Positions 11,606 to 23,404 of a stretch of 64,000 nt of DNA are shown here, piece after piece. The stretch is taken from assembly GCA_026826555.1 (NCBI GenBank), contig JAKSZT010054308.1:1829115-1893114 (forward strand). Direction: 5' to 3'. The first letter of the stretch is position 1. Each line of letters begins with the position of its first letter. A program made the position numbers and the translations under genes. The notes below the pieces were generated by a model, which was not told the DNA's origin, did no database searches, and saw only the letters and a program-made list of their open reading frames with translations. This stretch comes from Tolypeutes matacus (taxonomy: Eukaryota > Chordata > Mammalia > Cingulata > Chlamyphoridae).

Positions 11606-12072
11606 GGATGAGGCCTAGAACTTGGCCACTACTCAGATGCTTGGTGAGGGGCAACTGAAGAGAAGGCGACTGGGCAAGCCCATGAAAGGAGTGGGCCCCC
11701 ATGAGGCCCTGAGGAGAAGAAAGCATCATTGTATAAATGATGATCAGAGTATGCCCTGCAGGCTTTCAAAACTATTTGGGACCCCTGATACCTGCTTTCC
11801 TTCCAATTTCTCCCTATGGGAATGCAAATGTTTATCCTATGACTGATCCTCCTTTGTATATTGGAAGCAGATAACTTATTTTTTAAGTTTCATAGGTTTA
11901 CAGTCAGAGGGAAATTTTTGCCCCAAGACAGATTGCTTGCCTATAACTGACTTTAATGAGATTTTGTACTTAGCATTGCTACTGAAATGATTTGACTCTT
12001 GAAATGCTGTGATGTAATAAATGTATTTTGCATAAGGAAAGCACATGTCTTTTTGGGATTCAGAGGGTGAAG

Positions 12073-12230
12073 TGTGACAGTTTGAATTTTGTGAATCCCA
12101 GAAAAGATTATGTTGAATTAATCCATTCCTGTGGGTGTGGGGCCCTTTGATTGCATTAATTTTAGTTAAGGGAACTTTGATTAGATCATTTGATTAGATC
12201 TCTTTAGGGCTTTTGATTGGACTACTAGGG
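12073..12230 (+). mobile_element. 3' LTR of ERV-like element, truncated
   Basis: Starts TGTGACAGTTTGAATTTTGTG like the LTR at 9799 and stays closely similar to about 'ttttgattggactac'. The remaining three quarters of the LTR are missing and the host L1 sequence follows immediately (tagggaatcagg). Confidence 0.8.
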
Positions 12231-12462
12231 AATCAGGAGTTATTGCTAAATGAGTATGAGTTTTGTTTGGGGATGATGAAAACTGTCTGGAGATAGTAGT
12301 GAAAGTTACACAGTATTGTCAATGTACTTAATGTCAAAGAATTGTTCACTTAAAATGGTTAAAGTGATTTTTGTTATGTATAATTGACCACAACTAAAAA
12401 TAAATGAATTATTTTTTAAAAGTTGAAGATTCCTAAGATTGTATAATAAGCAGATAAATTCA

Positions 12463-12621
<159 letters not shown>

Positions 12622-12689
12622 CTATATTCCCAACAGGATAGTAATATAACATGATATTAATGAACCCAGAAAAGAGCCCTCATACTGAC

Positions 12690-12770
12690 CTCAGTAGCTG
12701 TGATGAGTCGAGTTGCAGCTGCAAGGATCCTAACAGCCCTTAACTGCACAACTTCAACCTGCACTTCATC
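12690..12770 (-). CDS. NUP210L: NUP210L internal exon (11th)
   Basis: 81 nt, 27 codons: DEVQVEVVQLRAVRILAAAT then RLITATE. Acceptor ttgagcag, donor gtcagt (minus orientation). Phase 0 on both sides, joining VFSQ of the previous exon to MPVYV of the next. It is an all-beta luminal segment; the intron to the next exon is only 92 bp. Confidence 0.92.
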
Positions 12771-13134
12771 CTGCTCAACAGGGTGGAGAGCAAGCTTAAG
12801 CTAAGAGAGAGTGTCTGTGGGTTGGACAGAGATGCTTATGATAACTGGCTTGTTTGCTGTTGTTTTTGGCACTCAACAAAAAAACTTATACCCTAGATAT
12901 GTTCTTTAAAGAATTCCTTAAGGTCAGGGACTATGTCTTAAAACAAAGCCAAGTATTCTGTGGGTTTTTCACTAAAGATTACATATTTTCCATGCCTGGT
13001 TAAGAGAATGCCAGGTAAGGGAGACTATAAGGGTTTTCCTGGGCTGATGACACCCTCTTACCCTCCTCATCACCACCCACCTCCAATATGATTCCCAGAA
13101 GGAATAGAAGCAGTACAGAGCAAACAACCAATAC

Positions 13135-13314
13135 CTGGGAAAACACAATGACTTTGCCAGTATCTTCATTTACTGTCTGTATAGTGCCATAGACCACAGC
13201 TGTGCCAACCATCTTCCCTGTAACTTGGCCCCTCCTATTAACAACAGCCACAGTCTGATTACTAATGGAGAAGTGAATGATAGATTGGGGCTGGGGGCCA
13301 CCTTCGGACATTAC
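13135..13314 (-). CDS. NUP210L: NUP210L internal exon (10th), BIG2-like segment
   Basis: 180 nt, 60 codons: VMSEGGPQPQSIIHFSISNQ, then TVAVVNRRGQVTGKMVGTAV and VYGTIQTVNEDTGKVIVFSQ. EGGPQPQS is a hallmark of the gp210 family, and the pattern 'SNQTVAVV..GQVTG...GTAVV.GT' is that of bacterial-Ig-like (BIG2) folds in the luminal domain. Acceptor ...aaattccag, donor gtattg. One N-glycosylation sequon (NQT) fits a luminal location. Confidence 0.95.
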
Positions 13315-13685
13315 CTGGAATTTAAACATATCAGTGAATGCCTGGAGCATGGGGAGAAGTCAATCTTTTCCCAACAGTTTGTCCAAGCAACTTGGCTTCT
13401 TCATCTTCCCTCATTTCCTGACCAGTATACCCCAAATCAAATCAAATGCAAAGGAAATGGAAATGCCACAAATTATCCATGGGATTCCAAAATGTAGTTT
13501 ATACCATGTACATCATAGATCAGAGAAAATTCTAATTTTCTTCCTGGTCAGATCCTATTGTACTTTACTGGGAGTAGACAAGAAGAGGTCAATAGGGAGA
13601 GATGTTCACACACATGTGTGTGTGCTGGAAGGGGGTAGAGGTGAAATGAGAAGAGTCGACCTTATTTCTCTGCTTTTGAGATTAC

Positions 13686-13748
13686 CTGCATCATGTTAGT
13701 TGGAATCAGTGTCATTTTCTCTGGAACAAGCCTGAATGGAGGGAATAC
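13686..13748 (-). CDS. NUP210L: NUP210L internal exon (9th), short
   Basis: 63 nt, 21 codons: VFPPFRLVPEKMTLIPTNMM then Q. Phase 0. Acceptor ctccttcaag, donor gtaatc. FPPFRL.P.K is conserved in NUP210-family proteins just before the EGGPQPQS block of the next exon. It is too short for ORF callers and was identified through splice sites and family alignment. Confidence 0.9.
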
Positions 13749-14153
13749 CTTGAAGGAGAAAACAAAAGAACAACAGTGACTAATTGGAGTTAATTTTGTA
13801 ACAAATGATAAAGCAGTTTTTTCTAAGGAAAAGTTTTAATTATGTACAAAAAGAAGTTATATACAAAGATATGTATTCTGATTTTATTTATAAGTAACTA
13901 TTTTATTTATAATAGCAAAATAATGAAAATGATTTAAGTGAGAATGCTTAAATAAGTTATTATATTTCCACTCAATGAAATAAAAGGGGCCATTAAAATT
14001 ATGTTTACAATTAACTTTCTTTTTTACTTTTTTCCAAACATATGTAAAAGTAGAGAGAATGGTCTGATGATCTCTCAAGTACTTATTACCCAGCTTCAAG
14101 AATTATCCACATATGGGCAATAAATAGATTTTAATGACATAAGAAAATATTTT

Positions 14154-14333
14154 CTTTTTTTTAAAGATTTTATTTATTTATTCATTTATTCCCCCCTTGC
14201 TGCTTGTGCTCGCTGGATCAGCTAGCCACGCCGTGCGGGAGGGCTTGCCTTCACCAGGAGGCCCCGGGAACCGAACCCAGGGCCTCCCATATGGTAAACG
14301 GGAGCCCTACTGATTGAGCCACAGCCGCTTCCC
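14154..14333 (-). mobile_element. DAS SINE, full length
   Basis: Minus-strand copy: poly(T), 'aaagattttatttatttattc', GC-rich tail and tRNA-like head ending 'gagccacagccgcttccc'. Flanked by the 14-bp duplication TAAGAAAATATTTT (14140-14153 and 14334-14347). Confidence 0.95.
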
Positions 14334-14399
14334 TAAGAAAATATTTTGATATAAGATTAAGGTGAAAAAAAGCAGTAGAAGCCATCCAGGTTAAAATAA

Positions 14400-15650
14400 G
14401 CATGTTCTCTAATGGGACATCAAGAATCCCCCAAGCACAAGGGCAGTGACTAGTGCAGGAGGATGGACCATTGACGGGTACTTGATACTGATGACTATAC
14501 TTAAGAACCTTTACTTATGAAATTGAAACTTACCCTAGAATTACAGGGTGCCTAAGAGTTACCTACTGAGAGCCTCCTTGTTGCTCAAACGTGGCCTCTC
14601 TCTAAGCCAAACTCAGCATATAAATGCATTACCTTCCCCTCAGCATGGGACATGACTCCCAGGGATAAGCCTCTCTGGCACCAAGGGATTACCACTAAGC
14701 ACCAACTAGCAATGCAAAAAAGACCTTGACCAAAAGGGGGAAAGGGTAAAGACAAATGAGTTTATATGGCGAAGAGACTTCAAAGTGAGTTGGAAGGTCA
14801 TTCCAGAAGTTACACTTATGCACGTCTCAGCAGGATCTCATTGACTGCCAAAGTAAATATTGCCTCAAATAGAGGGGCTTCTGAGGGCTCTGGAGACACC
14901 CAGACAGTATAGGCAGGACAGACTGCTCAGTAGACCCTACTTTGGAATTTATGCTCCCTAGTGTGACAGAGTTGGACTCAATTGTTTCCCTACACATGGC
15001 TCTTCTGCCCCTTCTATTTGAACCTATAGTTAGTACTAGAATTGATAGGTGTATGTCCAAGAGACTTAAATCTTTGGGCTGTCCATGAGCCAGTTGGGCC
15101 CTGAATCTCCACAGAGTTGCAACACCTACTCTCCAGTTCATTGGATTCACTCCCTCTCAATTAGAGGCAATGTGGGCATCACCATCCCAGAATATTCAGG
15201 ACTGGGGAATGAACGATGGACTAGAGTAGACTTACTGTTATCCTGCTATAAATTTATTGTGATTCTAGCAATGAAAGAACTTTTATCACTGATGTGGAGG
15301 CAGTGGCCACTGGAGGCTCTGAGGGGAGGGAGAGGGAAAAATAGGTGTAATTTGGGGGCATTTTTGAGACTTGGGAATTGTCCTGAATGACAGTGCAATG
15401 ACAGATACAGGCCATTATATATCTTGTAATGACTTATAAAAATGTGCAGGAGAGAGTGTAAGCTATAATCCATGCATAGTGGCAATGCTCCAAAATGTGT
15501 TCATCAATTGTAACAAAAGTACCACACTAATGAAGGATGTTGTTAATGTGGGAAAATGTGGGAGGGCTAGGGAGTGGGGCATATGAGAATCCCCTATATT
15601 TTTTATGTAGCATTTATGTAATCTAAGTATCTTTAAAAGAAAAAATTTAA
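14400..15650 (+). repeat. High-copy interspersed repeat of unknown class (copy 1)
   Basis: Contains 'gggacatgactcccaggga', 'ctctctggcaccaagggat' and 'ttgaacctatagttagtac', and ends 'gaatcccctatattttttatgtag...aagtatctttaaaa'. The second half (from about 15010) is clearly homologous to 17820-19020, and its 3' end is found reversed at 29570-29675 and 30130-30205. No transposase, RT or long ORF is seen. An A-rich 3' end suggests a retroposon, possibly the 3' part of a LINE or ERV. It lies in the intron between exons 8 and 9. Confidence 0.65.
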
Positions 15651-15983
15651 AGTATATTAAAAATAAAATGAGCATGTGAAAAAAAGTGAAGGAAATACAC
15701 CAAAATCTTAATAATGGTTGTCTCTAAGTAGTGAAATTATAGGTAATTTTCATTCTTCATCTTTATACTTTTTTTGTACTTTTGAACTTTTCTGCAAGAA
15801 GTATGTATTATTTTTACACAGAAAACAAAAGCCAAAGACAAATAATATATTATAGCAAGAGTTAGACAACTATCACGTTTTGAGACAAATGGTTTTAAAC
15901 TTGGGAAAATTAAATAGAAAAAGATAATTTTAATTATGCAAGATATAACAAAGTACAAATTTTGGATGAGATAATTTTCTTAC

Positions 15984-16116
15984 TTCAATTTGACGAGGAG
16001 CTGATGTGAATTTTCTCCCCATTCTGTCCCTGGCAATAGCCACAAGTGTGGTTTGCCCAATGGTGATAGCTCGAAGTATATAATTTTCAGAGTATTCATC
16101 CTGTTCCTCCATTAGC
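15984..16116 (-). CDS. NUP210L: NUP210L internal exon (8th)
   Basis: 133 nt; one base completes a codon split with the previous exon, then LMEEQDEYSENYILRAITIG, QTTLVAIARDRMGRKFTSAP and RQIE. Acceptor ctttgcag, donor gtaaga. The APRQIE..FPPF junction with the next exon is typical of the family. Frame and phase (1 nt plus 44 codons) agree with the flanking exons. Confidence 0.94.
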
Positions 16117-16814
<698 letters not shown>

Positions 16815-17131
16815 CTAGTAGTTTAAAAAAACAGAAGATTTAAATAGAGGTGACTCCTTCACCAAGGACAGTCTGTTTATGCTAAATATTCCTGGTCAGC
16901 TATTTGATCAAATAAGCCTAATCTATGTGTACTATTTCTAAGTTGTTCTTTAACACTCTTTATGGTCAACATGTTAATGTTAGAATGTTTTTTAAGGGCT
17001 GGTATTTCTAGTAAAACCACCAAAAGCCCTGATATACATACAAAGTAGCTGGGCAAAGACTATATTAAGTGATGGTAGGCATGTGAAAATGAGACCTGCT
17101 TCATTTATGAGGTAAAGCAATCATCTCTCAC

Positions 17132-17260
17132 CTTATCAATCAGATCAAGCTCCAGCTCTTGTATGTCTGACACCCTGAGGTGGGCTATTGCTGGACCCAA
17201 GAAAGCCAAGCACAGATCATAGACCTCCAAAGTAAGAAATCCAGGATGTATTGGAACTAA
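17132..17260 (-). CDS. NUP210L: NUP210L internal exon (6th)
   Basis: 129 nt, 43 codons: LVPIHPGFLTLEVYDLCLAF, LGPAIAHLRVSDIQELELDL, IDK. Acceptor cttccttctag, donor gtgaga, phase 0. YDLCLAF..PA.A...VSDIQEL is the NUP210-family signature in this part of the luminal domain. The intron upstream (to exon 5 at 33958) is 16.7 kb and repeat-rich. Confidence 0.95.
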
Positions 17261-17819
17261 CTAGAAGGAAGAAGATAGTAGCTGGGTAAAGAAGCAAACA
17301 TGCTTCAAGCATAATCATAACAACAATTTTCACCCAAAATACAGCATCTTACTTATTTGTGATGTGAACTCTCAGGGGTCATGTTACAAGTTTCAGGCAT
17401 ATCATAATATATACCCATAATGTGATGCTTCAGGTCATGGCAAAATATGTACCTTTAACAATATTTACTGATAAAGAGCAAAATTGGAATTGATTGAATT
17501 CAAGCAGAATTCAACATATATATCAGCTTCTTAATTATAAACAGGGAAAGGATTTCATAAAGAAAATCAAGTTCATTTGTGCTGTAATCACTAGTAAGGG
17601 GAGAAAGCATTGGGCTGACTGATACTTAATTTTTTCTTTTTTTTTTTTACATATACTCCTGTGCAACAACATGTTTTTTAATTCCTTCACCTGCACATAA
17701 TGCTTCTGTCTCTCCTCTTTTAAAACAAACTTTATGACTGAAGTAAGTTAAATTCCTTTGAACTCTTAGGAGGAAAGGAAATCTATTCATTTACAAACAT
17801 TTAAAAACAACTTTTTTTT
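17261..17819. other. NUP210L intron, near-exon unique sequence
   Basis: First 560 bp upstream (minus sense) of exon 6. No exon, SINE or LTR recognised; T-rich stretch near 17635-17650. The acceptor polypyrimidine tract of exon 6 lies at its lower end. Confidence 0.45.
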
Positions 17820-19040
17820 AAATTTGAACCTATAATTAGCACTATACACATTATATGTGTCCCAGAGACTTAAATCTTCCAGTTGTTCATATGCCAGTTG
17901 AGCCCTGAATCTCAGCAGTTACAGCAAACACCTACTCTCCAGTTCATCAGACTCACCCAGTGTAACCGTTGGGGAATTTGATGTAATTATGAATTCCAAA
18001 AATATAACTGGATCATGCTTGTAAACTGATCTGTTAATCTGGGCATGATTAGGTTATGATTAGGGCGTTGAGCCCCACCCCTTGGTGGGTGGGGAATCAA
18101 ATATAAAAGGCATGGCAAAGAACAGAGTAGAAGCAGGCTTTTGAGAAGCAGTTTGATGTTGGAAAGAAGGCCCCAGGAGAAGAGAAGTGAGCCGTTTGCC
18201 TGATAGTCTACAGCTGACCTTGTGGAGAAAACAGGAGCTAAGCCCGGAGAGAAACGCAGCCCCGGGAAGAGAGGAACCCCAGAAGCCTGAACCCTGGCAA
18301 ATGCCGGCAGCTGTCTTGCTCTAACACGTGGCAATGGACTGTGGTGAGAGAAGAAACTTAACGCTTTATGGCCTGGTATCTGTGGACTTCTACCCCAAAT
18401 AAATACCCTTTATAAAGACCAACCCATTTTTGGTATTTTACATTAGCACCCCTTTGGCTGACTAATACACCCAGGATAAATAACAAAAGGATGATGATGG
18501 ACAATGCCCATGCCGAAAAAACAGAGTATCTACAATTGCAAGTAAGACAGTTCCATCTCTCTGCCCCATGGGATCTAAGCCCCCTCTCAATCGGAAGCAG
18601 AGTGGGCAGCACCATCCCAAAATCCTCAAGATTGAGGAATGAATAAACATAAGGGGGAAATGCAACTATGGACTAAAGTAGACTTATTATAATTCTAGTA
18701 AAGGCAGTGGTCACCAGAGGTTCTGAGGGGAGGGAGAGGGAAGAATACGTGTAACATGGGGCATTTGGGGGATACTGGAACTCTTCTGCATGACACTGCA
18801 ATGATGTCATGGATACAGGATATTATACATTTTGTCAAAACCTACAAAATTGTGTGATGCAAAGTATAAACCATAATGTAAATTACAGACCATGGTTAGT
18901 AGCAATACTTCAATATGTGTTCAGCAATTGTAACAAATGTACCACACTAATGAAAGATGTTGTTAATGGGGGAGGGGGGAGGGGGCGGGGTATATGGGAA
19001 TCTATATATATATATATTTTTTGCTTTTTTTTTTCACTTT
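17820..19040 (+). repeat. High-copy interspersed repeat of unknown class (copy 2), split by an LTR
   Basis: Homologous to 15010-15640: shared 'cctactctccagttcat', 'gttctgaggggagggagaggg', 'caattgtaacaaatgtaccac' and 'gatgttgttaatg'. Interrupted by a solo LTR at 17961-18469. It ends in a G-rich stretch (ggggggagggggcgggg) and 'tatatgggaatctatata'. Confidence 0.65.
17961..18469 (+). mobile_element. Solo ERVL-like LTR (copy B)
   Basis: Starts TGTAACCGTT and ends GACTAATACA; 'ccccaaataaataccc' poly(A) signal near 18397. Perfect 5-bp duplication CCCAG (17956-17960 and 18470-18474). It splits the unknown-class repeat, so it is younger than that. Confidence 0.93.
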
Positions 19041-21010
19041 ATTTTGTACATTTAATAATTGAAAATATAAACAATTAAAAACTAAAAAGTAAACACAGAT
19101 GAATAAATATATACATTTCTCAATTAAATGTAATGGATACATATAATTTTTTTTTTTAATGAAACAATATATTACACAATATATTTGGTTCATAGTAATG
19201 CATTCATACAGTATTTGTCCTTTTGTGTCTGGCTTGCTTCGCTCAACATAATGTCCTCCAGGTTCATCCGTGTTGCCATATGCTTATGACTTCATTTCTT
19301 CTTACAGCTGCATAATATTCCATCGTATGACTAGACCACAGTTTGTTTATCCATTCGTCTGTTGATGGACACCCGGTTGTTTCCAACTTTTGGCAATGGT
19401 GAATAATGTTGCTATGAACATCGATGTGCAGATGTCTGTTCATGTCACTGCTCTCAGTTCTGGGAATATACCCAGTAGTGGTATTGCAGGGTCACGTGGC
19501 AAGTCTATATTCAACTTCTTTAGGAACTGCCAAACAGTCTTCCACAGTGGCTGTACCATTCTGCATTCCCACCAACAGTGAAGAAGTGTTCCAATCTCTC
19601 CACATCCTCTCCAACACTTGTAGTTCTCTGTCTTTTTAATAGTGGCCATTCTGATAGGTGTGAAATGATATCTCATTGTAATTTTGATTTGCATTTCCCT
19701 AATCATGAGTGATGTTGAGCATTTCTTCATGTGTTTTTTCTTGCCATTTGTATTTCTTCTTGGAGAAATGTCTATTCAAGTCTTCTGCTCATTTTTTATT
19801 GGGTCATTTGTCTTTTTATTGTTGAGTTTTAACATCTCTTTATATATCCTGGATATTAAACCCTTATCAGACATGTGATTTCCAAATATTTTTTCCCATT
19901 GAGTTGGCTGCCTTTTCACTCTTTTGACAAAGTCCTCTGAGGTGCAAAAGTGTTCAATTTTGAGGAGGTCCCATTTATCTATTTTTTCTTTTGTTGCACG
20001 TGCTTTGGGTCTAAGGACCAAGAAACCACCACCTACTATAAGCTCTTGAAGATGTTTCCCTACATTTTCTTCTAGTAGTTTTATGGTCCTGGCTGTTAAA
20101 TTTAGATCTTTGATCCATTTTGAGTTGATTCTTGTATAGGGGGTGAGATAGGGGTCCTCTTTCATTCTTTTGGTTATAGATATCCAGTTCTCTCAACACC
20201 ATTTGTTGAAAAGACTGTTTTTTCCCATTAGCGTGGGCTTGGTAGGTTTGTCAAAAACAAGTTGACTGTATAGGTGAGGGTTTATTTCTGGGTTCTCAAT
20301 TCTATTCCACTGATCGATGTATCTATCTTTATGCCAGTACCATGCTGTTTTGACCACTGTAGCTTTGTAATATGTTTCAAGGTCAGGCAGTGAAATTCCT
20401 CCCACGTCGCTCTTCTTTTTTAGAATGCTTTTGGCTATTTGGGTGCACTTACCCTTCCAGATGAATTTGGTAATTGCCTTCTCTAATTCTGTAAAGTAAG
20501 CTGTTGGGATTTTGATTGGTATTGCACTGAATCTATAAATCAGTTTGGGCAAGATTGACATCTTCACAATATTTCTTCTTCCAATCCATGAATATGGAAT
20601 GTCTTTCCATTTGTTTAGGTCTTTTTAAATTTCTTTTAGCATTGTTTTGTAGTTTTCTGCATATAGGTCCTGTACTTTTTTGGTTAAAATAACTCCTAGG
20701 TATTTGAGTCTTTTTGTTGCTATTGAACATGGAATTTTTCCCCTGATTTCCTCCTCAGGTTGTTCAGTACTAGTGTACAAAAACATTACTGATTTTTGCA
20801 TGTTGATCTTGTATCTTGCCACTTTGCTGAACCCATTAGTTCAAGTAGCTTTGTTGTGGATACTTCAGGATTTTTTAAGTACAGGATTACGTCATCCGCA
20901 AACAGTGAGAGTTTTACTTCCTCTTTTCCTTTTTGGATGCCTTTTTTTTTTTTTCTTGTTTACTTGCCTTAGCTAGAACTTCTAGTACAATGTTGAATAA
21001 CAATGGTATG
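19041..21010 (-). mobile_element. L1, 3' half, minus orientation
   Basis: Reverse-strand L1 ORF2 C-terminal and 3'UTR sequence. Decayed frames at 19440-19730 ([20 protein letters not shown]), 19776-20165 and 20193-20567 ([20 protein letters not shown]) match the L1 ORF2 region after the reverse transcriptase. 3' end near 19110. It abuts a plus-strand L1 at 21014, giving a tail-out inverted pair. Confidence 0.88.
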
Positions 21011-21013
21011 TAA

Positions 21014-21370
21014 TTTGGTCTGCTGTGTCCCATCAGCCCTTCCAGGCCAGGTGGGACTGTGCAGTTGTTTGCCCTGGGAGCCAGCACAGGACTGGAGAGA
21101 TCAAAACTTCTCAATCTCCCTCTTTTCTAGCCAGGACTGATTGTTGAGGACACACCTGACCAGGAAAGGGAAGAGAGAAGGACACAGCCTAAGGTTGACT
21201 TAGCTTTAGACCCACATATTTGGTCTGCTGTGTTCCACAAGCCCATCTAGGCCTGGTAGAACAGTGCTATTGTTTGCCTTGGTAGCTGGCAAGGGACTAA
21301 AGAGATCAGACCCTTCTAATCTCCTTCTCTACTAACCAACACTGATTGTTGAGGACAGAGAGGGGAGTGG
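21014..21370 (+). repeat. L1 5'UTR with two tandem about 205-bp units
   Basis: The block beginning 'tttggtctgctgtgtcccatcagccc' at 21014 recurs at 21219 (tttggtctgctgtgttccac). Both units share 'gattgttgaggacac/gattgttgaggacag'. The arrangement resembles promoter monomers of some rodent L1 families. It is followed by ORF1-start-like sequence. Confidence 0.65.
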
Positions 21371-22034
21371 AATTATTTCCAACCTGGGAATAGGGAGGAG
21401 GCTCCCAGAGAAGGCTGGAGAACTGTCTCTGAGAAAATTTGAATTACAGTGCTCTTAGCCTATAGGCAGGAACCTCTATAATATTGATCTGGTCTGTGTT
21501 GTAGCAAACACACTCCCATGAGGCATTGAACTGAGTGGGCTGCCAAAGAGTGCCATCTACTGGCAGAGCAAGGAAGTGCATGTGAGAAAATTAAAAATGA
21601 GACAAGACTTTTTCCTGCTTTTATAGCCTCCCTCCCCAAGGTCCTAGGAAGCGGGTCTGCAACCCATTACTGGATCCAGAGACCAGTTTTGAGCAACTAA
21701 CAAGGATGGGCCTAACAACCCAGGTTGAATCAAGAGTCAAAGAGTAGCAGTAACACACAACCTCCTGCCATTAAATTCCTATGAAAGAGAAAGAAATTGA
21801 GCATCTGAGTAAACTACCATCCTAATCAGATGCCTAGCCATCAGCAAAAAATTATGAGTCATACTAAGAAAATGGAAGACATGGCCCAAGAAAAGGAATA
21901 TATCAAAGCCCCAGAAGAGATGCAGATTTGAGAGAACTAATTAAAAAGATACACACAAATTTCCAAAATCAAATTAATGAGTTGAAAGACAATATGGCTA
22001 AAGAGATAAATGACATCAAGAAGACACTGAGGAA

Positions 22035-22407
22035 AGTGGATGTGGCTCAAGCATTTGGGCTCCCATCTACCATATGGAAAGCCCCAGGTTCGTTTCCTGG
22101 GGCCTCCTGGTGAAAGTGAACTGGCCTGCATGGCGAGCTGGCCCGCGCAGAGAGCTGGCGCAACAAAAAGAGACAAAGAGTAGAGACAATGAGAGACACA
22201 ACAAACCAGGGAGCTAAGGCAGATCAAGCAATTGAGTGACTCTCTCCCACATTGGAGGTCCCAGGATCGGTTCCCAGTGCCTCCTAAAGAGAAGACGAGA
22301 AGAGAAGACAAGCAGATACAGAGAGCACACAGTGAATGGACATGGAGAGCAAGACAGCAAGTGCAACAACAACGGGATGCGGGAGCGGGCTGATAAAAAA
22401 TAAAAAA
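22035..22407 (+). mobile_element. Long dimeric DAS SINE
   Basis: Two tRNA-like units: 'agtggatgtggctcaagcatttgggctcccat' and, from about 22210, 'gagctaaggcagatcaagcaattgag'. Each has a B box and a purine tail; ends 'gataaaaaataaaaaac'. It interrupts L1 ORF1. Confidence 0.85.
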
Positions 22408-22800
22408 CATTGAGCACAAAGAAGAATTTGAAATCCTGAATAGAAAAGTAACAGAGCTCATGGGAATGAAAGACACAATAGATAAGATCAACATTATTCA
22501 CCATTGTCAAAAGTTGGAAACAACCCAGGTGTCTATCAACAGATGAATGGATAAACAAACTGTGGTGTATTCACATGATGGAATATTATGCAGCTGTAAG
22601 AAGAAATGAAGTCATAAAGCATATGGCAACATGGATGAACCTGGAGGACATTATATTGAGTGAAGCAAGCCAGACACAAAAGGACAAATACTGTATGAAT
22701 GCGTTACTATGAACCAAATATATTGTGTAACATATTGTTTGATTAAAAAAAAATTGTATGTATCCATTACATTTAATTGAGAAATGTAAAAAAAAATTTT

Positions 22801-23400
22801 TAAAAGCCCCTGAGAGAGATGGACTAAACAAAGCAGGCTGAATGGTGAGATATTCTTTGACTCTTAAGAGCTAAACCTCCAGGTATTTGAGTCATGGTTG
22901 GTCTACAGCCCTGGGCTACCTGGAATGAGAACTGCTGAGGTTGTGGATGCTGAGACCTGTTTGGCAGGGCAGGGCACTAGTTCCCCAAACTAGGCTTGTA
23001 TTACAGTGAGTCACAGACACTTGGGACGACAGTAGGGTTTTGTCCCATGGCTAGGAATCTTCCAGTCTGGGAGAGTGACAGGTAGTCCTTAGGGATTGGA
23101 AGGGCTGTGTATGTGGTGTATATGGGGGTTAGGTGTTAGGAGAGTGAGATGGGGGAAAGGATTTGGACATCGAGTCACCATGGGATAAGCAGCAAGCGAA
23201 AACATCTTTTGCTCCAATTTGAGCCTTTATTCTCTCAATATTATTAATTTTAGATTTCCTATTACCATGTGTGGAACATAATGAGTTCTCATTGAGAATG
23301 TGTTGAATAAATTAAGGTCTAAACTTGAGAAACAAGGGTCACACACAAAAAAGGACTCTTCTTCTATGGCTTACAGATCAGATTCTATGGCCATAGCCTT
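22801..23400. other. Intron, nothing recognised
   Basis: 600 bases with no conserved exon or repeat I can name. G-rich short motifs around 23040-23160 but no long ORF. Confidence 0.35.
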
Positions 23401-23404
23401 TTTT

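Larger units (their letters stand above)
10394..12072 (+). mobile_element. Internal region of short ERV-like element
   Basis: About 1.7 kb between two LTR copies, too short for gag-pol-env, so non-autonomous (MaLR-like in design). It contains a nested SINE (10450-10537), a 138-codon ORF (10722-11138), a 60-bp tandem repeat (11311-11605) and a purine-rich stretch (cagagggtgaag) directly before the 3' LTR that could be the polypurine tract. No protease, RT or integrase motif is visible. Confidence 0.65.
1622..12425 (+). mobile_element. Composite L1 retrotransposon(s), 5'UTR to 3' end, heavily interrupted
   Basis: Plus-strand L1 sequence runs from a 5'UTR (1622 on), through two ORF1-like stretches (about 2600-3387 and 3794-4390), to ORF2 pieces (from about 4500) and 3' sequence ('caatggagtattattcggccg' at 9591, then 12231-12425). 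Reverse-transcriptase sequence is visible at 6571-6834 (KSPGPGGFPAEFYQTFKEDL). ORF2 is broken by many stops and frameshifts, so it is dead. Later insertions: SINEs at 2370, 3388, 4714, 8362 and 8610, a solo LTR at 4905 and an ERV-like element at 9799. Because ORF1 appears twice, this is probably two L1 copies in tandem rather than one. Confidence 0.8.
21014..22800 (+). mobile_element. L1, internally deleted, plus orientation
   Basis: 5'UTR units, then an ORF1 N-terminal-like coiled coil (21928 on: MRELIKKIHTNFQNQINELKDN), a SINE at 22035, a little more ORF1, and then a jump at about 22495 straight to the ORF2 3' end and 3'UTR (gttggaaacaacccaggtg...). Most of ORF1 and nearly all of ORF2 are missing. 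Confidence 0.78.

Noticed and set aside
13225..13699. Plus-strand ORFs of 90 and 140 aa over NUP210L exon 10
   Set aside because: Shadows of the minus-strand exon and its flanking intron; no independent support.
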